From Euglena gracilis (Eukaryota > Euglenida > Euglenophyceae > Euglenales): DNA of 64,000 nucleotides. The stretch's first letter is position 1. The number at the start of each line of letters is the position of its first letter. The notes under the pieces were generated by a model. It saw only the letters and a program-made list of their open reading frames with translations, searched no databases and was not told the origin of the DNA. Below, in pieces: positions 53,091 to 63,211 of the stretch. The stretch is from positions 32,775,455-32,839,454 of the forward strand of contig CP154954.1 in the NCBI GenBank assembly GCA_039621445.1, given 5' to 3'. Made by a program: the position numbers and the translations under genes.

Positions 53091-53479
53091 GTTAAAAATT
53101 TCTTTGCACAAAAAATTCTGAAAGTGAGCCAAAATTTTCACATTTTAGGATTATCTTTCGGGGTAAAACATCTGAGAATGCAAAATTTTCAAACAAGGGG
53201 GAGGGGTGAGTTAGGGTTAGAGGAAAATAATGCCTTATAATCTTAAAACCCTTGAGAAACCTTAAAAAAAATGTGAGTCGTGGCACCCACCAGTTTTTGG
53301 TGTGGGGTAAATGCCTCCAATCTTTGCAATACCTCCCCCGGACCCCCTTTCCCCATCCCCTCCAAAAATAGAAAATCGAATTTCTCATCTTTTCGCATGT
53401 ATTGCAAAAACTTGGAGGGGTGTGGGGGGATGTGGGGGGATGTATGGGGGGGGGTGGGGAGGTATGGGGGGGGGTGTGG

Positions 53480-53965
53480 GGGGTATTGCAAAAACTGGCT
53501 CCTACACTAGACATTTACCCCCACACCCCCCACACCCCCCCCACACCCCCCCATATCCCCACACTCAACCAGTGTGCGCTCGGCGCCGGGTGTATTTTGG
53601 ACCCACTTTGGGACCCATATGGGCATACAGGAGGTCCCCCCCCCAAAACCCGCATTTTTTTTTCACACCTTCCAATTTTTCACAATTTTCTCAAAGTTTT
53701 GATTCTCGTACTTTTTTGAAGCAAAAAATGCCATTGAAAATCCAAAAAAATTCGAAGAGAAAAAATGTCAATAAAATTTGAGTGAGCCAAAATTAGGTGC
53801 TGCTTTTTGACTTTGCACTTTTTTTACCACTCCTAAAAAATACCAACACTTAAACCTGAAATTTTTGGGGCCTACGGCCACCGCGGCGGGGGGGGGGAGG
53901 GGAAGGCTGCGCCCCCCTCCCCCTCCCCCCGTCCCCCCCCCATTATCACTGCCCATTGTTGCAAA
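53480..53965 (+). repeat. composite fold-back element (family A-C), copy 1
   Basis: Starts GTATTGCAAAAACTGGCTCC, passes a C-rich core and CCAGTGTGCGCTCGGCGCCG, then the AT-rich body GGTGTATTTTGGACCCACTT to AACACTTAAACCTGAAATTT and ends in the GGCCTACGGCCACCGCGG block. The same three parts in order make up copies at 55.24 and 60.36 kb. Confidence 0.7.
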
Positions 53966-54059
53966 AAACGGAAGCCCAGACATTAACCTACACCCCCCCA
54001 CCCCCCCCACACCCCCCCAGACCCCCCCCCGCACCACCCCCCACCCCCCCCCACACTTG

Positions 54060-54690
54060 GCCAGTGTAGGAGCCAATTTTTGCAATATATGGTATGGGGG
54101 GTGCAGTCTGGGCTTCCGTTTTTTTTTTCTTTTGCAATAATGGGCATGGGTGCGGGGGAGGGACGGGGGGCACAGCCCCCCTCCCCCTGCCGCGGTGGCC
54201 ATAGGCCACGAGACCCCCAACAGTGGCCGTGGGACTTGATAATGTCTGTCTGGGCTGCAATTTTTCACAATAAAATCTAAAAAATTTTGGGTTTAAGGTG
54301 GGTTTTAGGAGCGGTGAAAAAAAATGCAAAATCAAAAAAATTGCACGATATTTTGGCACAATCAAATTATACTGGCATTTTTTCTCTTGGAATTTTCTGG
54401 ATTTTCAATTGCATTTGTTGCTTCAAAAACCTGTGAAAATCAAAACTTTGAGAAAATTGTGAAAATTTTGGAAGTTGTGAAAAAATGTGGTTTTGGGTTC
54501 CTGGGGGGACCTTCTATATGGGGCCCAAAATGGGTCCAAAATACACCCGGCGCCGAGCCCACCCTGGTCAAGGGGGAGGTGTGGGAGGGTGTGGAGGGGT
54601 GTGTGGGGGGGGGGAGTGTATGGGGTGTGGGGGGGGGGGGTGTCCAGGTAAATGTCTCCAGTTTTTGCAACACCTCTCTTTCTGAGTTTG
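54060..54690 (-). repeat. composite fold-back element, inverted copy
   Basis: On the minus strand it begins TTGCAAAAACTGGAGACATT (54680), continues with the C-rich core, CTCGGCGCCGGGTGTATTTT and the AT-rich body, and ends with GGCCTATGGCCACCGCGG at about 54180. With copy 1 it forms a large inverted pair. Confidence 0.65.
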
Positions 54691-54974
54691 GGTTGAAGAG
54701 ACCATAATCCAGCGATGCCAGAAATCCTTTTTTTCCTTTGGAGTTCGCTTCTTTTTAATTCTGAGATCTCATTTTTCTCAGATTAGGAAAAAAAATTCCA
54801 GAATTATTTTATAAAAAATTTTCAGGTTTTCAAACATAAAACTTTTAAATTCAAATTCAACTTGAATTTAACCCCAAAAAACCACCTCCCCCCCCCCCCC
54901 CCCCCGGCCGAAAAAGTCGTCCCTGGCATCTTGCATTTTTCTTCCCAGAGAAATTATTTTTTGAGGAAAAAATT

Positions 54975-55235
54975 TGAGTTTTTGCAAAAACTGGAGCCCA
55001 CACTAGACATTTACCACCCCCCCCCCACCCCGAACCCCGAAACAAGCGATTATGGCCTACGGCCCCCAATGGGTCCGGTGGCCTTATTGCAACAGAACTG
55101 GAGCCCAGACGGGACATTAGCATGGCCAACGGCCACCGATGGGGGGTTTGGCAGCCAACGTCCACTGCTGCGGGGAAGATGGGGGGCTGAATTCCCCTTC
55201 CCTGCCGCCCCCCCACCCCCATTATCACTGCCCAT
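54975..55235. repeat. fold-back family members, short form
   Basis: TTTTTGCAAAAACTGGAGCC (54980) and ATTGCAACAGAACTGGAGCC (55085) are followed by GACATTAGCATGGCCAACGG, the GGCCACCGATGGGG block and CCCCATTATCACTGCCCATT. Confidence 0.55.
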
Positions 55236-55239
55236 TAGA

Positions 55240-55830
55240 GGTATTGCAAAAACTGGCTCCTACACTAGACATTTACCCCCACACCCCCCCACACCCCCCC
55301 CCACACTTCACCAGTGTGGGTTCGGCGCCGGGTGTATTTTGGACCCATTTTGGGACCTATGTTGGCAAATAGGAGGTCCCTCCAAAACCCGCCCAAAACC
55401 GCATTTTTTTCACACCGTCCAAATTTCACAATTTTCACAAAGGTTTGAATGTCGTAGGGTTTTGAAGCAAAAAACGGTTGAAATCCCAAAAATTTGCCAA
55501 GAGAAAAAATGTCAATAAAATTTGAATGTACCAAAACTTAGGGCAGTTTTTGACTTTGCAGTTTTATCACCGCTCCTGAAAACAACTTAAACCTGAAAAT
55601 TTTGGTATTTTTTTTTCGTGAAAATTATGTTTTTTCCGTGAAAAATTGGGGCCCAGATAGACATTAACAACGCCCACGGCCAACGATGAGGGGTCCGGTG
55701 GCCTACGGCCACCGCGGCGGGGGGGGGAGGGGGGGCAACGCCCCCCCCCTTCCCCCCCCCCCCCCCCTGCCCCCCCACTATCATTGCGCTGTTGCAAAAA
55801 ATTGGAGCCCGGATAGACATTATCAAGGCC
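55240..55830 (+). repeat. composite fold-back element, copy 2
   Basis: GAGGTATTGCAAAAACTGGC, C-rich core, TTCGGCGCCGGGTGTATTTT, the AT-rich body to AACAACTTAAACCTGAAAAT, then GGGGCCCAGATAGACATTAA and the GGCCTACGGCCACCGCGG block. Confidence 0.7.
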
Positions 55831-56250
55831 CACGGCCACCGATGAGGGCGGCGGGGGGTATTGGGGGGGGGGCTCTGCGCCGCCCCCTCCCCCACCAAAA
55901 TGTCCCGGGCGATGTGCAAGTAATTGCACAAAATTGCAAAAAATTGCACATTTCGGGAAAATCGAAAATTGCACAAAATAGCAAAAATTGCACGGTGCAA
56001 TTACACCCCCCCCACCCCCCCCCCCCCCACCCCCCCCCCCACACTTGTCTAGTGTAGGAGCCAATTTTTGCAATATATGGCCCATTGCTGCAAAAAAACT
56101 GGAGCCCAGACTGGACAATTCCCTGCCCTCCCCCACCCCCTGCCACATTTGACCTGTGTGTGCTCCAATTTTCATTTTTGATTTTTTCCAACAGAGATGA
56201 CAACACAGACAAAAAGGCATTTTTTGTAGTGCCCAGGGTGGCAGGGTGAG
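55831..56250. repeat. further short fold-back members
   Basis: Members at 55790-55830, 56040-56105 (CTAGTGTAGGAGCCAATTTT, GCAATATATGG) and 56090-56170. A 60-bp AAATTGCACAAAATTGCAAA run lies at 55925-55995. Confidence 0.5.
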
Positions 56251-56548
56251 TATTTTTGGTCCCCAGAGACGTGAACCACATTCTGAAAGCGGCGTATTTT
56301 AGACTTGGAGCGCCTCCCATTATGGCCGCCCCAGGTCTTGGCTTTTATCCCCCCCCCAAACCCCCACACCCCAAATCGTCCCTTCCCCTGTTTTTCTGGT
56401 TTGTGCGGATTCCTTTTTTTTGCTGTAATCGCTGTGAAATGCGATTTCTTTTTTTTTTGGAGTCACTTGTGGGGTCCAAAAGTAGGAAAAACTTTGGCTT
56501 GGGCACAAAAAACAAAACACAAAAGGCAGTACATAAAATAAATAACAT

Positions 56549-56552
56549 AAAA
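56549..56552 (-). terminator. Pol III terminator of tRNA-Gly
   Basis: TTTT on the minus strand directly after the tRNA 3' end. Confidence 0.75.
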
Positions 56553-56623
56553 TGCGCCGGCCGGGAATCGAACCCGGGTCGCATCCGTGGCAGGGATGCA
56601 TGATACCTCTACACCACCGGCGC
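56553..56623 (-). tRNA. trnG-GCC: tRNA-Gly (anticodon GCC)
   Basis: The minus strand folds as a complete 71-nt tRNA. Acceptor GCGCCGG pairs with CCGGCGC and is followed by discriminator A; the D-arm is TGGTGTAGAGGTATCA, the anticodon stem CATCC/GGATG has loop CTGCCAC (anticodon GCC), and the T-arm CCGGG/CCCGG has loop TTCGAAT. There is no intron and CCA is not encoded, as usual in eukaryotes. A and B boxes are intact and TTTT follows. It lies in the presumed intron upstream of minus-strand exons but can be transcribed independently. Confidence 0.95.
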
Positions 56624-56781
56624 CGGTGGTGAAGGCCGGTAACAACACTGACCAGGACGACTACAACATTGATACACAAAAAAAAACCACACAAACCTCC
56701 TTGATCAGTGGTTTTGACGAAACTTCTTTCATCACTGTGGACGTGGTTGGTTGCTTCGCATCTGCATGAGTAACACAACAC

Positions 56782-56924
56782 CCGGGCAGTTGAATCCGTT
56801 GTTTGGAAAAGCTGTGGTGACCAAAAGACAATTTTTTGGGATTTTTTTCACCATGAATGTCTCAATATTGAACCCCGATCTGACAATGATATATGACTGG
56901 GGAGCCTTGCCATTTCTGGCCCAC
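56782..56924 (-). CDS. exon of the minus-strand gene, unidentified domain
   Basis: From GAGGGCAG to TGCCCGG/GTGTTG. One base plus 47 codons plus one base read WARNGKAPQSYIIVRSGFNI, ETFMVKKIPKNCLLVTTAFP and NNGFNCP. The first base completes an Arg codon with the exon at 57006-57081 (phase 2), which supports both. It may belong to the PIH1-type gene; the domain is not recognised. Confidence 0.5.
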
Positions 56925-57005
56925 CTGCCCTCGTTTTTTTTTGGACCCCAGATGAAAATGCAAAAAAAAGAAGAAAGATTTTCCTTCAAATCCCCCCCCC
57001 CCCAC

Positions 57006-57081
57006 CTGCAGACCCCTGATGCACTGTTTTTTTGGAGGGCCCAAACAGTGAAGGTGCTGATTCTTCCTTTCTTTGACCTCA
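57006..57081 (-). CDS. exon of the minus-strand gene, unidentified domain
   Basis: Between CTTTTGGCAG and GTCTGCAG/GTGGGG: two bases, 24 codons and two bases reading RSKKGRISTFTVWALQKNSA then SGVC. Its 3' phase (2) fits the exon at 56782-56924. With a G/GTGTGT donor at 57524 the upstream exon also fits (phase 1). Confidence 0.5.
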
Positions 57082-57523
57082 CTGCCAAAAGCAAGTGCTC
57101 AGTGGAGAAAGCAAATTCCACAATTCCACAGCAATTCCCCCCCCAGAGGTCGGACTTGGATTGTGTTACCCCTTAAAAACTCGTCATTAACACTTCAGGT
57201 GCCTTCCTTGCCGAATGGGTATGTTTTTTCCAAGGTGATGATTCCTGGGGGCCTTGGGGGTGGTGTTGGGGGTGGTCGTTGGAGGACAGTACTCAATCCA
57301 AACAGCAGAGGAGTCTCAAAAAAGTAAAAATAGACAGGTTTCCAATTTTTTTCCGTCACGTGCGAAGTGATCTACAACGTCACATATCTGCAACAATGTT
57401 GAACAACCACGGGCTTTTCCGTTTGCTGTAGTCTTCGGCCATTATTGTCTTTTCGCTCTCATTGGTTGTGTTGTCACCATTCTGATGCCTTTACTTGAAT
57501 GCGCCTTTGCCCAATGGACACAC

Positions 57524-57652
57524 CCACAATCCAGGTTTGTTGCTCAGGCTGTGGATTGGACGGAGTCTGGGTGGCTATGTTGGTCAGACTCCCCAGCACC
57601 GACTGGCTCTGGTACAGGGCAGACGAGAGCAAATTAACAACACCCAAAAACC
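57524..57652 (-). CDS. exon of the minus-strand gene, unidentified domain
   Basis: After TTCGCCACAG the frame reads FLGVVNLLSSALYQSQSVLG and SLTNIATQTPSNPQPEQQTW. The chosen donor G/GTGTGT (end 57524) gives the right phase for the next exon; CAA/GTAAAG at 57495 is an alternative that does not. No domain recognised. On the opposite strand another frame is open, but splice signals favour the minus strand. Confidence 0.45.
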
Positions 57653-57659
57653 CTGTGGC

Positions 57660-58245
57660 GAAAACCGGGCTTTTATTTTATTTACAATCCCGCGGGGTTT
57701 CGCCTTTGTGCCATGGAGCCACACGACATCAACTGGGGAAAGGTTTTAGGAACATTTGACCCGAAGCACGTGATGGGTTTGCCAAGAGGCAAGAATAAAA
57801 CCCACCGCCCACTTGAAAAACCCCGGGGGTGGGAAACTTGCCATGACTCGCATTTTTTTAAAGGTTTCTGAAGGCCTTTAAGATTTCAAGGCATTGTTCT
57901 CCAACCCGGCGTGGAACGGGGTCCAAAATCAAAAAGTCGAATTGCTCATCTTTTCAAGTTTTGGTTGAAGAGAAAATGCTCCAGCGATGCCAGAAATCGT
58001 TGTTTTCCTTTCGAGTTCGCTTCTTTTTGATTTTGCGATTTCATTTTTTTGCTCAAATTTACAGAATTGTTTTTTAAAGTTTTTTTTAAAGGTTTTTAAA
58101 ACTTTTAATTTTAAATTCAACTTGAATTTGAACTTCATTTTTCTCAAGGCAATTTTCTTCATGTTTTTTTGGGGGTTTTTTAGCTTTTTTCAGGCGGTTC
58201 CAAGAAGCGCCTGGTGGGGTGTGGATGGGGGTGTGAATGCTGTGG
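57660..58245. other. gene-free AT-rich stretch
   Basis: Contains TCCAGCGATGCCAGAAATCGTTGTTTTCC, which recurs near 54705 in TCCAGCGATGCCAGAAATCC form, so part is dispersed repeat. No exon seen. Confidence 0.4.
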
Positions 58246-58250
58246 TGCCA

Positions 58251-58480
58251 ACATCATAAAATGTCGGTGTTTTTTTCCCCACTTTTTTGAGCCCTTCTGT
58301 GGTTTGTGTATTTAGCACTGTCGTCCCCTGACGACTCCCCAAGACCTCCCAGAACCCCCCCGGAGGACCCCCCAAGACATATATTGCAAAAACTGGAGCC
58401 CACACTGGTCAAATGTGGGGGTGGGTGGGGGGGTTGGCTATAATAATGTCTGGGCTCCAGTTTTTTTTTGCAATAATGAG
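58251..58480. repeat. fold-back repeat with long shared flank, second copy
   Basis: Matches 49068-49258 from CATCATAAAATG through TTTTGAGCCCTTCTG and GACGACTCCCC to ATATTGCAAAAACTGGAGCC and, after the G tract, GTCTGGGCTCCAGTTTTT. Confidence 0.7.
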
Positions 58481-58839
58481 CAATAATAATGGAGGGACGC
58501 ACCCCCCCCCCTGCCATTGGTTACCGGACACCCCATCGGTGGCCGGTGGAGTGAGTGTCCACCGACTTGTTTCGGGGTTCGGGGTGGGGGGGGGGTGCAG
58601 GCAAAGTGTGGGCTTCAGTTTTTGCAAATACCTCAAATTTTTACGTTGAAAAATAATTACTCTGGGAAGGAATGCAAGATGCCACGGCGACTTCTTTGGC
58701 CGGAAAAGGTCCAAAAACCGATCGTTGGCAATTTGTGACCGACCATCATCGAAAGAGCTTTTGACAAATTTTGCCAAATGGCCACTTGGGGAGGTTTGGC
58801 GGATTACGACCAACAATTCATTGACGTTTAAAATCCCCC

Positions 58840-58960
58840 ATGTGTTGCAAAAACTGGAGCCCACACTGGTCAATTATGGGGGGGTGTGGGGGGGTGGGGG
58901 GGGGTGGGGGGGTGGGGGTAAATGTCTTGTGAGGGCTCCAGTTTTTGCAAAACCTCAAAA
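58840..58960. repeat. fold-back repeat, simplest form
   Basis: TGTTGCAAAAACTGGAGCCC and, 80 bases on, GAGGGCTCCAGTTTTTGCAA are inverted arms of about 20 bp around a GGGGTGGGGGG core. No other sequence intervenes, so this may be the minimal unit. Confidence 0.75.
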
Positions 58961-59840
58961 ATTGGCACCTCCCCACCCACCTCCCACCCACTCCACCCCC
59001 CACTGACGCGTGTGGTGGGGGTGCCATTTCTCCAAAAGATGGCGAAAGTGGGGGAATTGTTGGCTGTGCGTGGGGGGGGCACCCCCCCACCCCGCAAATA
59101 ACAGTCAAAAAGCAACTTTCGAACTTTTTGAAAAAACGTCATTTTTCTGTAATTTTCTGGTGCAGTCGGCCGCGTCGGCGCTCCAAAATAGAGCTCTGCC
59201 TCGCATTGATATCGGCGATCCTTTATCCTTTATCCTGATTGCTGCGAAGGGCGGTGGTCGGAAAGGACAATTTTGGCCGTGGCGGGCATGCATAAAACGC
59301 AGCAGTTGCCGTCCGGGGGCGCAAAATACCACTTTGGTAACAGACGCCCCAAAAAAGTTTATTTTGCTGTCATTTTCTGTGCAAAGCATTCTTTACCTTT
59401 TTGACCCCACAATTCAACTACAGAAAAGCGCATTTCACAGCGATTCCAAAAATGCACACACGGCCCCCCCCCCCAACGCCCTCCCCCCACTCCCCCCAAC
59501 ACCCACCAAACCAAAGCTGGTGAAGGTGCCAATTTTGCAATCTATGGCACCCCCTCGTGATAGTTGAAGAAATACCTTTGGACTTTCAGGGGCAAATGTT
59601 CTTCCCCTCTCTCTGAACCAAGAAATGACCCAATTAAGAAAAAAAAGTTGGAGCGATTCTGAACAGTGAAAAACACACACAAAAAGGAATTTTTTTCGGG
59701 TTCCCAGCTCAGGCAACGTGTGCCAAACTTTGCAATTTGTGGACTTTGCATTCACAGACTTTGTTTGGTCTCTCTTGTTGTGAGCCACAGATCCAGGACC
59801 TCAGTGTGCTGAGGCACCACAAAAAATGCAAAACGACCAT
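58961..59840. other. spacer with one more fold-back member
   Basis: GGTGCCAATTTTGCAATCTATGG at 59522 is a member. Frames up to 185 codons are crossed by C tracts and show no motif. Confidence 0.35.
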
Positions 59841-59849
59841 GTTGGACAC

Positions 59850-59976
59850 CTGCTGGGGGGACTTCCCCAAGCCTGGGCTGCGGGCTGGAGCAAGGCGGCA
59901 AGCCTTCGCGATGACCGAAACGGCATGCTGCTCCGTGAGTGTCGAGGTGAACAAATCAATCAACTCTTGCTTGAAC
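59850..59976 (-). CDS. possible exon of the minus-strand gene
   Basis: Between CTCCATCAG and CCCAGCAG/GTGTCC: one base plus 42 codons reading FKQELIDLFTSTLTEQHAVS, VIAKACRLAPARSPGLGKSP and QQ. A plus-strand frame with a GTGAGT donor at about 59934 overlaps, so strand is not certain. No family recognised. Confidence 0.35.
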
Positions 59977-60360
59977 CTGATGGAGGGCATTTTGCCCAGT
60001 GGGCAGAGGTATCGCAAAAATTGCACTAGCAAATCCCCTCACCCCCCACCCGCCACTGAGGCCAGCGGAGGCGCCAATCCATGCTCCTTTTGTGACAATT
60101 CTGCTTTGGTTTGGTGGTGTTTAATGAGCAGTTGTGTTGGCTGAGATCACCAGCAGGCAGGCCAAGGCGACATCACAACCATGCACCAATGAGCACGGGG
60201 GAAAAAATCCCTTTTGCAGCACTCGATAAGTAATCCACGAGGAAAATGGTCAAAAACAATGGCCATGGCAAACCAGGTGCGCGGCAGGTCCCTCAAAAAG
60301 CCATTAAAAGCCTCAAAGAATGCCAGAATGCCTAAAAAAGCACTCAAACACATTAAAAAC

Positions 60361-60830
60361 GAGGTATTGCAAAAACTGCCTTCTTCTTGACGTTTACCCC
60401 CACACCCCCCCATGCCCCCCACACCCCCCAAAACACCCCCATCCCCCCCCCCCACCCCCCCCCCACACCCCCCCACCTCCCCACTCCCCACCCCCCACAC
60501 TTGACCAGTGTGGAGTGTGGGCTCGGCGCCGGGTGTATTTTGGACCCACTTTGGGACCCATATGGGCATAAAGGAGGTCCCCTCCAAACCCCCCGAAACC
60601 GCATTTTTTTCACACCTTCCATTTTTTTCACAATTTTCTCAAAGTTTTGAATATTTTTGAAGCAAAAAATGCCATTGAAAATCCAAAAAAATTCCAAGAC
60701 AAACAATTTCAATAAAATTTGACTGTGCCAAAATTTGGTGCAATTTGTTTGACTTTGCACTTTTTTTCACCTCTCCTAAAAAACACCAACACTTAAACCT
60801 GAAATTTTTGATATTTCTATTGTGTAAATA
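60361..60830 (+). repeat. composite fold-back element, copy 3
   Basis: GAGGTATTGCAAAAACTGCC, C-rich core to CACACTTGACCAGTGTGG, CTCGGCGCCGGGTGTATTTT, the AT-rich body and AACACTTAAACCTGAAATTT. The last block is replaced by the AAATAATAA-C-tract cluster. Confidence 0.7.
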
Positions 60831-61215
60831 AACCCCCCCCCCAAATAATAAATCCCCCCCAAATAATAAACCCCCCCTGAGGACCGACTTCGGCCGCCCA
60901 AATAATAACCCCCCCCTCTGGCAGGTGTGAGGGCAAAGAAAAACAGAGCCAAAAATTAGCAGAAATGTTGCAAAAAAAATCACAAAAATGGATCAAATTG
61001 GTGCAGAAAAAATGCCAAAAAAGCACCCAGTTTTCAAAAAAGCCCAAAAATGCCAAAAAAGTGACCATTGGAGCCTGTGGAGGGGTTTTCGGGTCTAATT
61101 TTGACTTCGAAATTTTTGCCCAAATAATAACCCCCCCCCAAATAATAAACCCCCCCTGGACCCCGACTTCGAGTGTCCAAATAATAAACCGGGGGGGTTT
61201 ATTATTTGGGGGGGT
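60831..61215. repeat. AAATAATAAACCCCCC cluster
   Basis: Five or more AAATAATAAACCCCCC units, with TTTATTATTTGGGGGG in inverted form at 61197-61215. GACTTCGGCCGCCC and GACTTCGAGTGTCC alternate with them. Confidence 0.65.
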
Positions 61216-61480
61216 TATTGTTTTTTTCGTGAAAATTGGAGCCCAGACAGAGGCATTTCCAAGCCCATGGCCACCGATGGGGGGTCCTTTGGCCTATGGC
61301 CACCGCGGCAGGGGGGGAGGGGACCGGTGGCCCATGGCCACCGATGGGGGGTCCGGTGGCCCACGGCCACCGCGCAGGGGGGGGGGGGCTGCGCCCCCCA
61401 CTCCCCCCGCCCCCCCCAATATCACTACCCATTGTTAAAAAAAACCGAAGCCCAGACTAGAAATTTACCTAGACCCCCCC
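61216..61480. repeat. GGCCACCGATGGGG block pair and fold-back end
   Basis: ATTGGAGCCCAGACAGAGGC is followed by two GGCCACCGATGGGGGGTCC units, GGCCACCGCGCAGGGG and GAAGCCCAGACTAGAAATTT. This is the third module of the composite element. Confidence 0.55.
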
Positions 61481-61589
61481 CACACCCCCCATGACACCAT
61501 CCCCCCCGCAGTGCCCCCATGAGGAACTTCTGCAACCTCCTCATCCGCCCACTCCACCCGGGGGGTGGGGGAAATTGATATCGGAGGCC

Positions 61590-61650
61590 TTCGGAAAAAT
61601 TGCGGAAAAATTGCGGAAATTGCGGAAAAATTGCGGAAAAATTGATATCG
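61590..61650. repeat. AATTGCGGAAA minisatellite
   Basis: Units of AAAAATTGCGGAAAAATTGC; complement of the 5.1-5.6 kb satellite. A second array lies at 61976-62060. Confidence 0.75.
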
Positions 61651-61736
61651 GGAACATACACCTTTCTGCTTGAGGGGGCTGAGAAATTTTTCAAATTCAA
61701 ATTTTCAAATTTTTCAATCGTGAGGTTTGGAGAAAC

Positions 61737-61835
61737 CTTTGAATTGCAACATGTGTCTTGACGCTGGCATTGAACAACACTTTGCTGCTTCACCCCCACG
61801 CCCTTTCCCTCTCTTTCTTTTGTTGGCAGGTGCAC
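61737..61835 (-). CDS. exon of the PIH1-type gene (basic segment)
   Basis: Between AATTTTTCTCACAG and CAAAG/GTTTCT: two bases, 32 codons and one base reading APANKRKRGKGRGGEAAKCC then SMPASRHMLQFK. Phase fits the short exon at 61889-61934 across a 53-bp intron (G+GT = Gly). Placement after the PIH1 exons on the same strand suggests the same gene. Confidence 0.5.
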
Positions 61836-61888
61836 CTGTGAGAAAAATTGGTAAACTGGGGGGAAAACAACAGAACACAATAGCACAC

Positions 61889-61934
61889 CTGTTGATCCAT
61901 TTGAACAATGGCTTGAACTCATTGCATCTTCCAT
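61889..61934 (-). CDS. short exon of the PIH1-type gene (left limit at an ATG)
   Basis: MEDAMSSSHCSNGST plus one base, ending AACAG/GTGTGC. The ATG may be an internal codon; the true 5' edge could lie further up after TTTCCCCCACCGCCAAAG. Joined to the next exon the frame stays open. Confidence 0.45.
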
Positions 61935-61975
61935 CTTTGGCGGTGGGGGAAAAAATTCTGTGAAAAAAAATGGTA

Positions 61976-62060
61976 AAAAATTGCGGAAAAATTGCGGGAA
62001 ATTGCGGGAAATTACAGAAATTGCGGAAAATTGCTGAAATTGCAGAAAAATTGCGGGTAT
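61976..62060. repeat. AATTGCGG[AG]AAA minisatellite, second array
   Basis: Units AAAAATTGCGGGAAATTGCG run directly into the GC-rich island that follows. Confidence 0.7.
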
Positions 62061-62065
62061 CAATT

Positions 62066-62400
62066 TCCCCCCCCCTGCCCTGCCCCGGGTCCTGCAACGC
62101 CAACCCCAGCCCGCCGGCCAGCTGCACGATCCCCGGCTGCGGCTACTCGCCCCCTCTTGGAGGGCGGGCCAGCCCCAGGGGGCAGGCCTGTCCCTCATCC
62201 CCTCTGCCCCCTCTACACCGCCTCTGAGAACGCACTCGGCCTGCTGGGACCCGGGACCAACCCGTGCCGTTGCCCATGCCCGCTGCCGGGCAGCCGGTGT
62301 CGGACGTGGCTCACCCCACTCATTCCCACCACCCCACCCCTGTACCACGCTCATCACGGAGCGGCATCCGGGCCCCGGGTAGGCCCCTTGAAGGCAGGGC
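62066..62400. other. GC-rich island, possible exon
   Basis: About 330 bp of high GC between AT-rich flanks. All three plus frames are open for 80-130 codons (one reading ASCTIPGCGYSPPLGGRASP). The composition matches the patch at 139-300 and nothing else here. No splice sites decide strand or frame. Confidence 0.3.
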
Positions 62401-62454
62401 CATAGTGGCCCTGTCGACCTTGGGCATTGCAGTGATGTGGGGCACTTCTAATCC

Positions 62455-62540
62455 TAATCCTGATCCCACACCCCCCACACCCCCCACACCCCTCCCACAC
62501 TTGACCAGTGTACGAGCCAGTTTTGCAATATATGGATGCC
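62455..62540. repeat. fold-back family member
   Basis: CACACTTGACCAGTGTACGAGCCAGTTTTGCAATATATGG forms the right arm; the left arm is missing. Confidence 0.55.
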
Positions 62541-62780
62541 AGACATTTTCCAGTGGTGTTGGCTTGTTTTTGCTGATATTTAATTTCTCAATATGTTTTA
62601 AAAAAAGCCATTGAAAAATTGCTAAAATGCCTGTGAAAAAATGGTCCTAACGTGTGAAATTTTCGGCCATGCCCAGGCCCCCACTTCCTCCCTGCTTTTG
62701 GCCAGCAATTAGCCTAGAGGTGGTCTTTGGGGGGTGGGTTTTGACCAAAAAAAACTTCCTGTCTCGAGAGGACTGCACAC

Positions 62781-63211
62781 CATGGCTCACGGTCTGCCTG
62801 TCGCAGCACATCGTCGTGGACATACCATTGCTTAGCGACCCGGGGGGGGGGGAGGGGGTCGCTTTCCACTCTGAAAAACCCAGTCAGTCACTTTACCCCC
62901 CTTTACTTTACTTTACGGGGGGGGGGGATTGGCCACTCCTCAGGAGGCAATGAACATTTGCCAAAAAGTCTCAAAAAAATCCAAAAAAATTACAGCGCCT
63001 TCGGCGCCAGGCCACTCACATTTTCATTTTCGGGCCAACCCCACCCCCGGGGGGGGGGGGGCTCTTGGCGAAAAAAAACCAGTCAGTCACTCTGACTACT
63101 TTACCCGGGGGGTAAAGTAGGACAGGTGTTAAGCAATGGTATGGTCGTGGACCACGACGTCCACTTGGCCAGACACAATCGGGGACATGAAGAGTGGGAC
63201 CTCCCCCTCCC
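62781..63211 (-). CDS. PIH1-domain exon split by a transposable element
   Basis: From TTCTTCCACAG at 63212 the frame reads EGEVPLFMSPIVSGQVDVVV then HD at the target site. A 323-bp element with an 8-bp duplication follows. Beyond it (62820-62781) the sequence continues DVLRQADREP and ends GAGCCATG/GTGTGC. The pattern V-P-[LI]-F...VDVVVH-x-x-VL-x-x-A-D is that of the PIH1 domain after its I-N-V-C motif. Phase 1 matches the upstream exon. The element either breaks the gene or is removed as an intron. Confidence 0.65.
62821..63143. mobile_element. hAT-like MITE inside the PIH1 exon
   Basis: Ends are CATACCATTGCTTAGCGACC at the left and, on the opposite strand, CATACCATTGCTTAACACC at the right. 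GTCGTGGA flanks both sides exactly (62813-62820 and 63144-63151), an 8-bp duplication as made by hAT transposases. The interior carries CAGTCAGTCAC, G and C tracts and GCGCCTTCGGCGC. No ORF, so non-autonomous. Confidence 0.9.
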
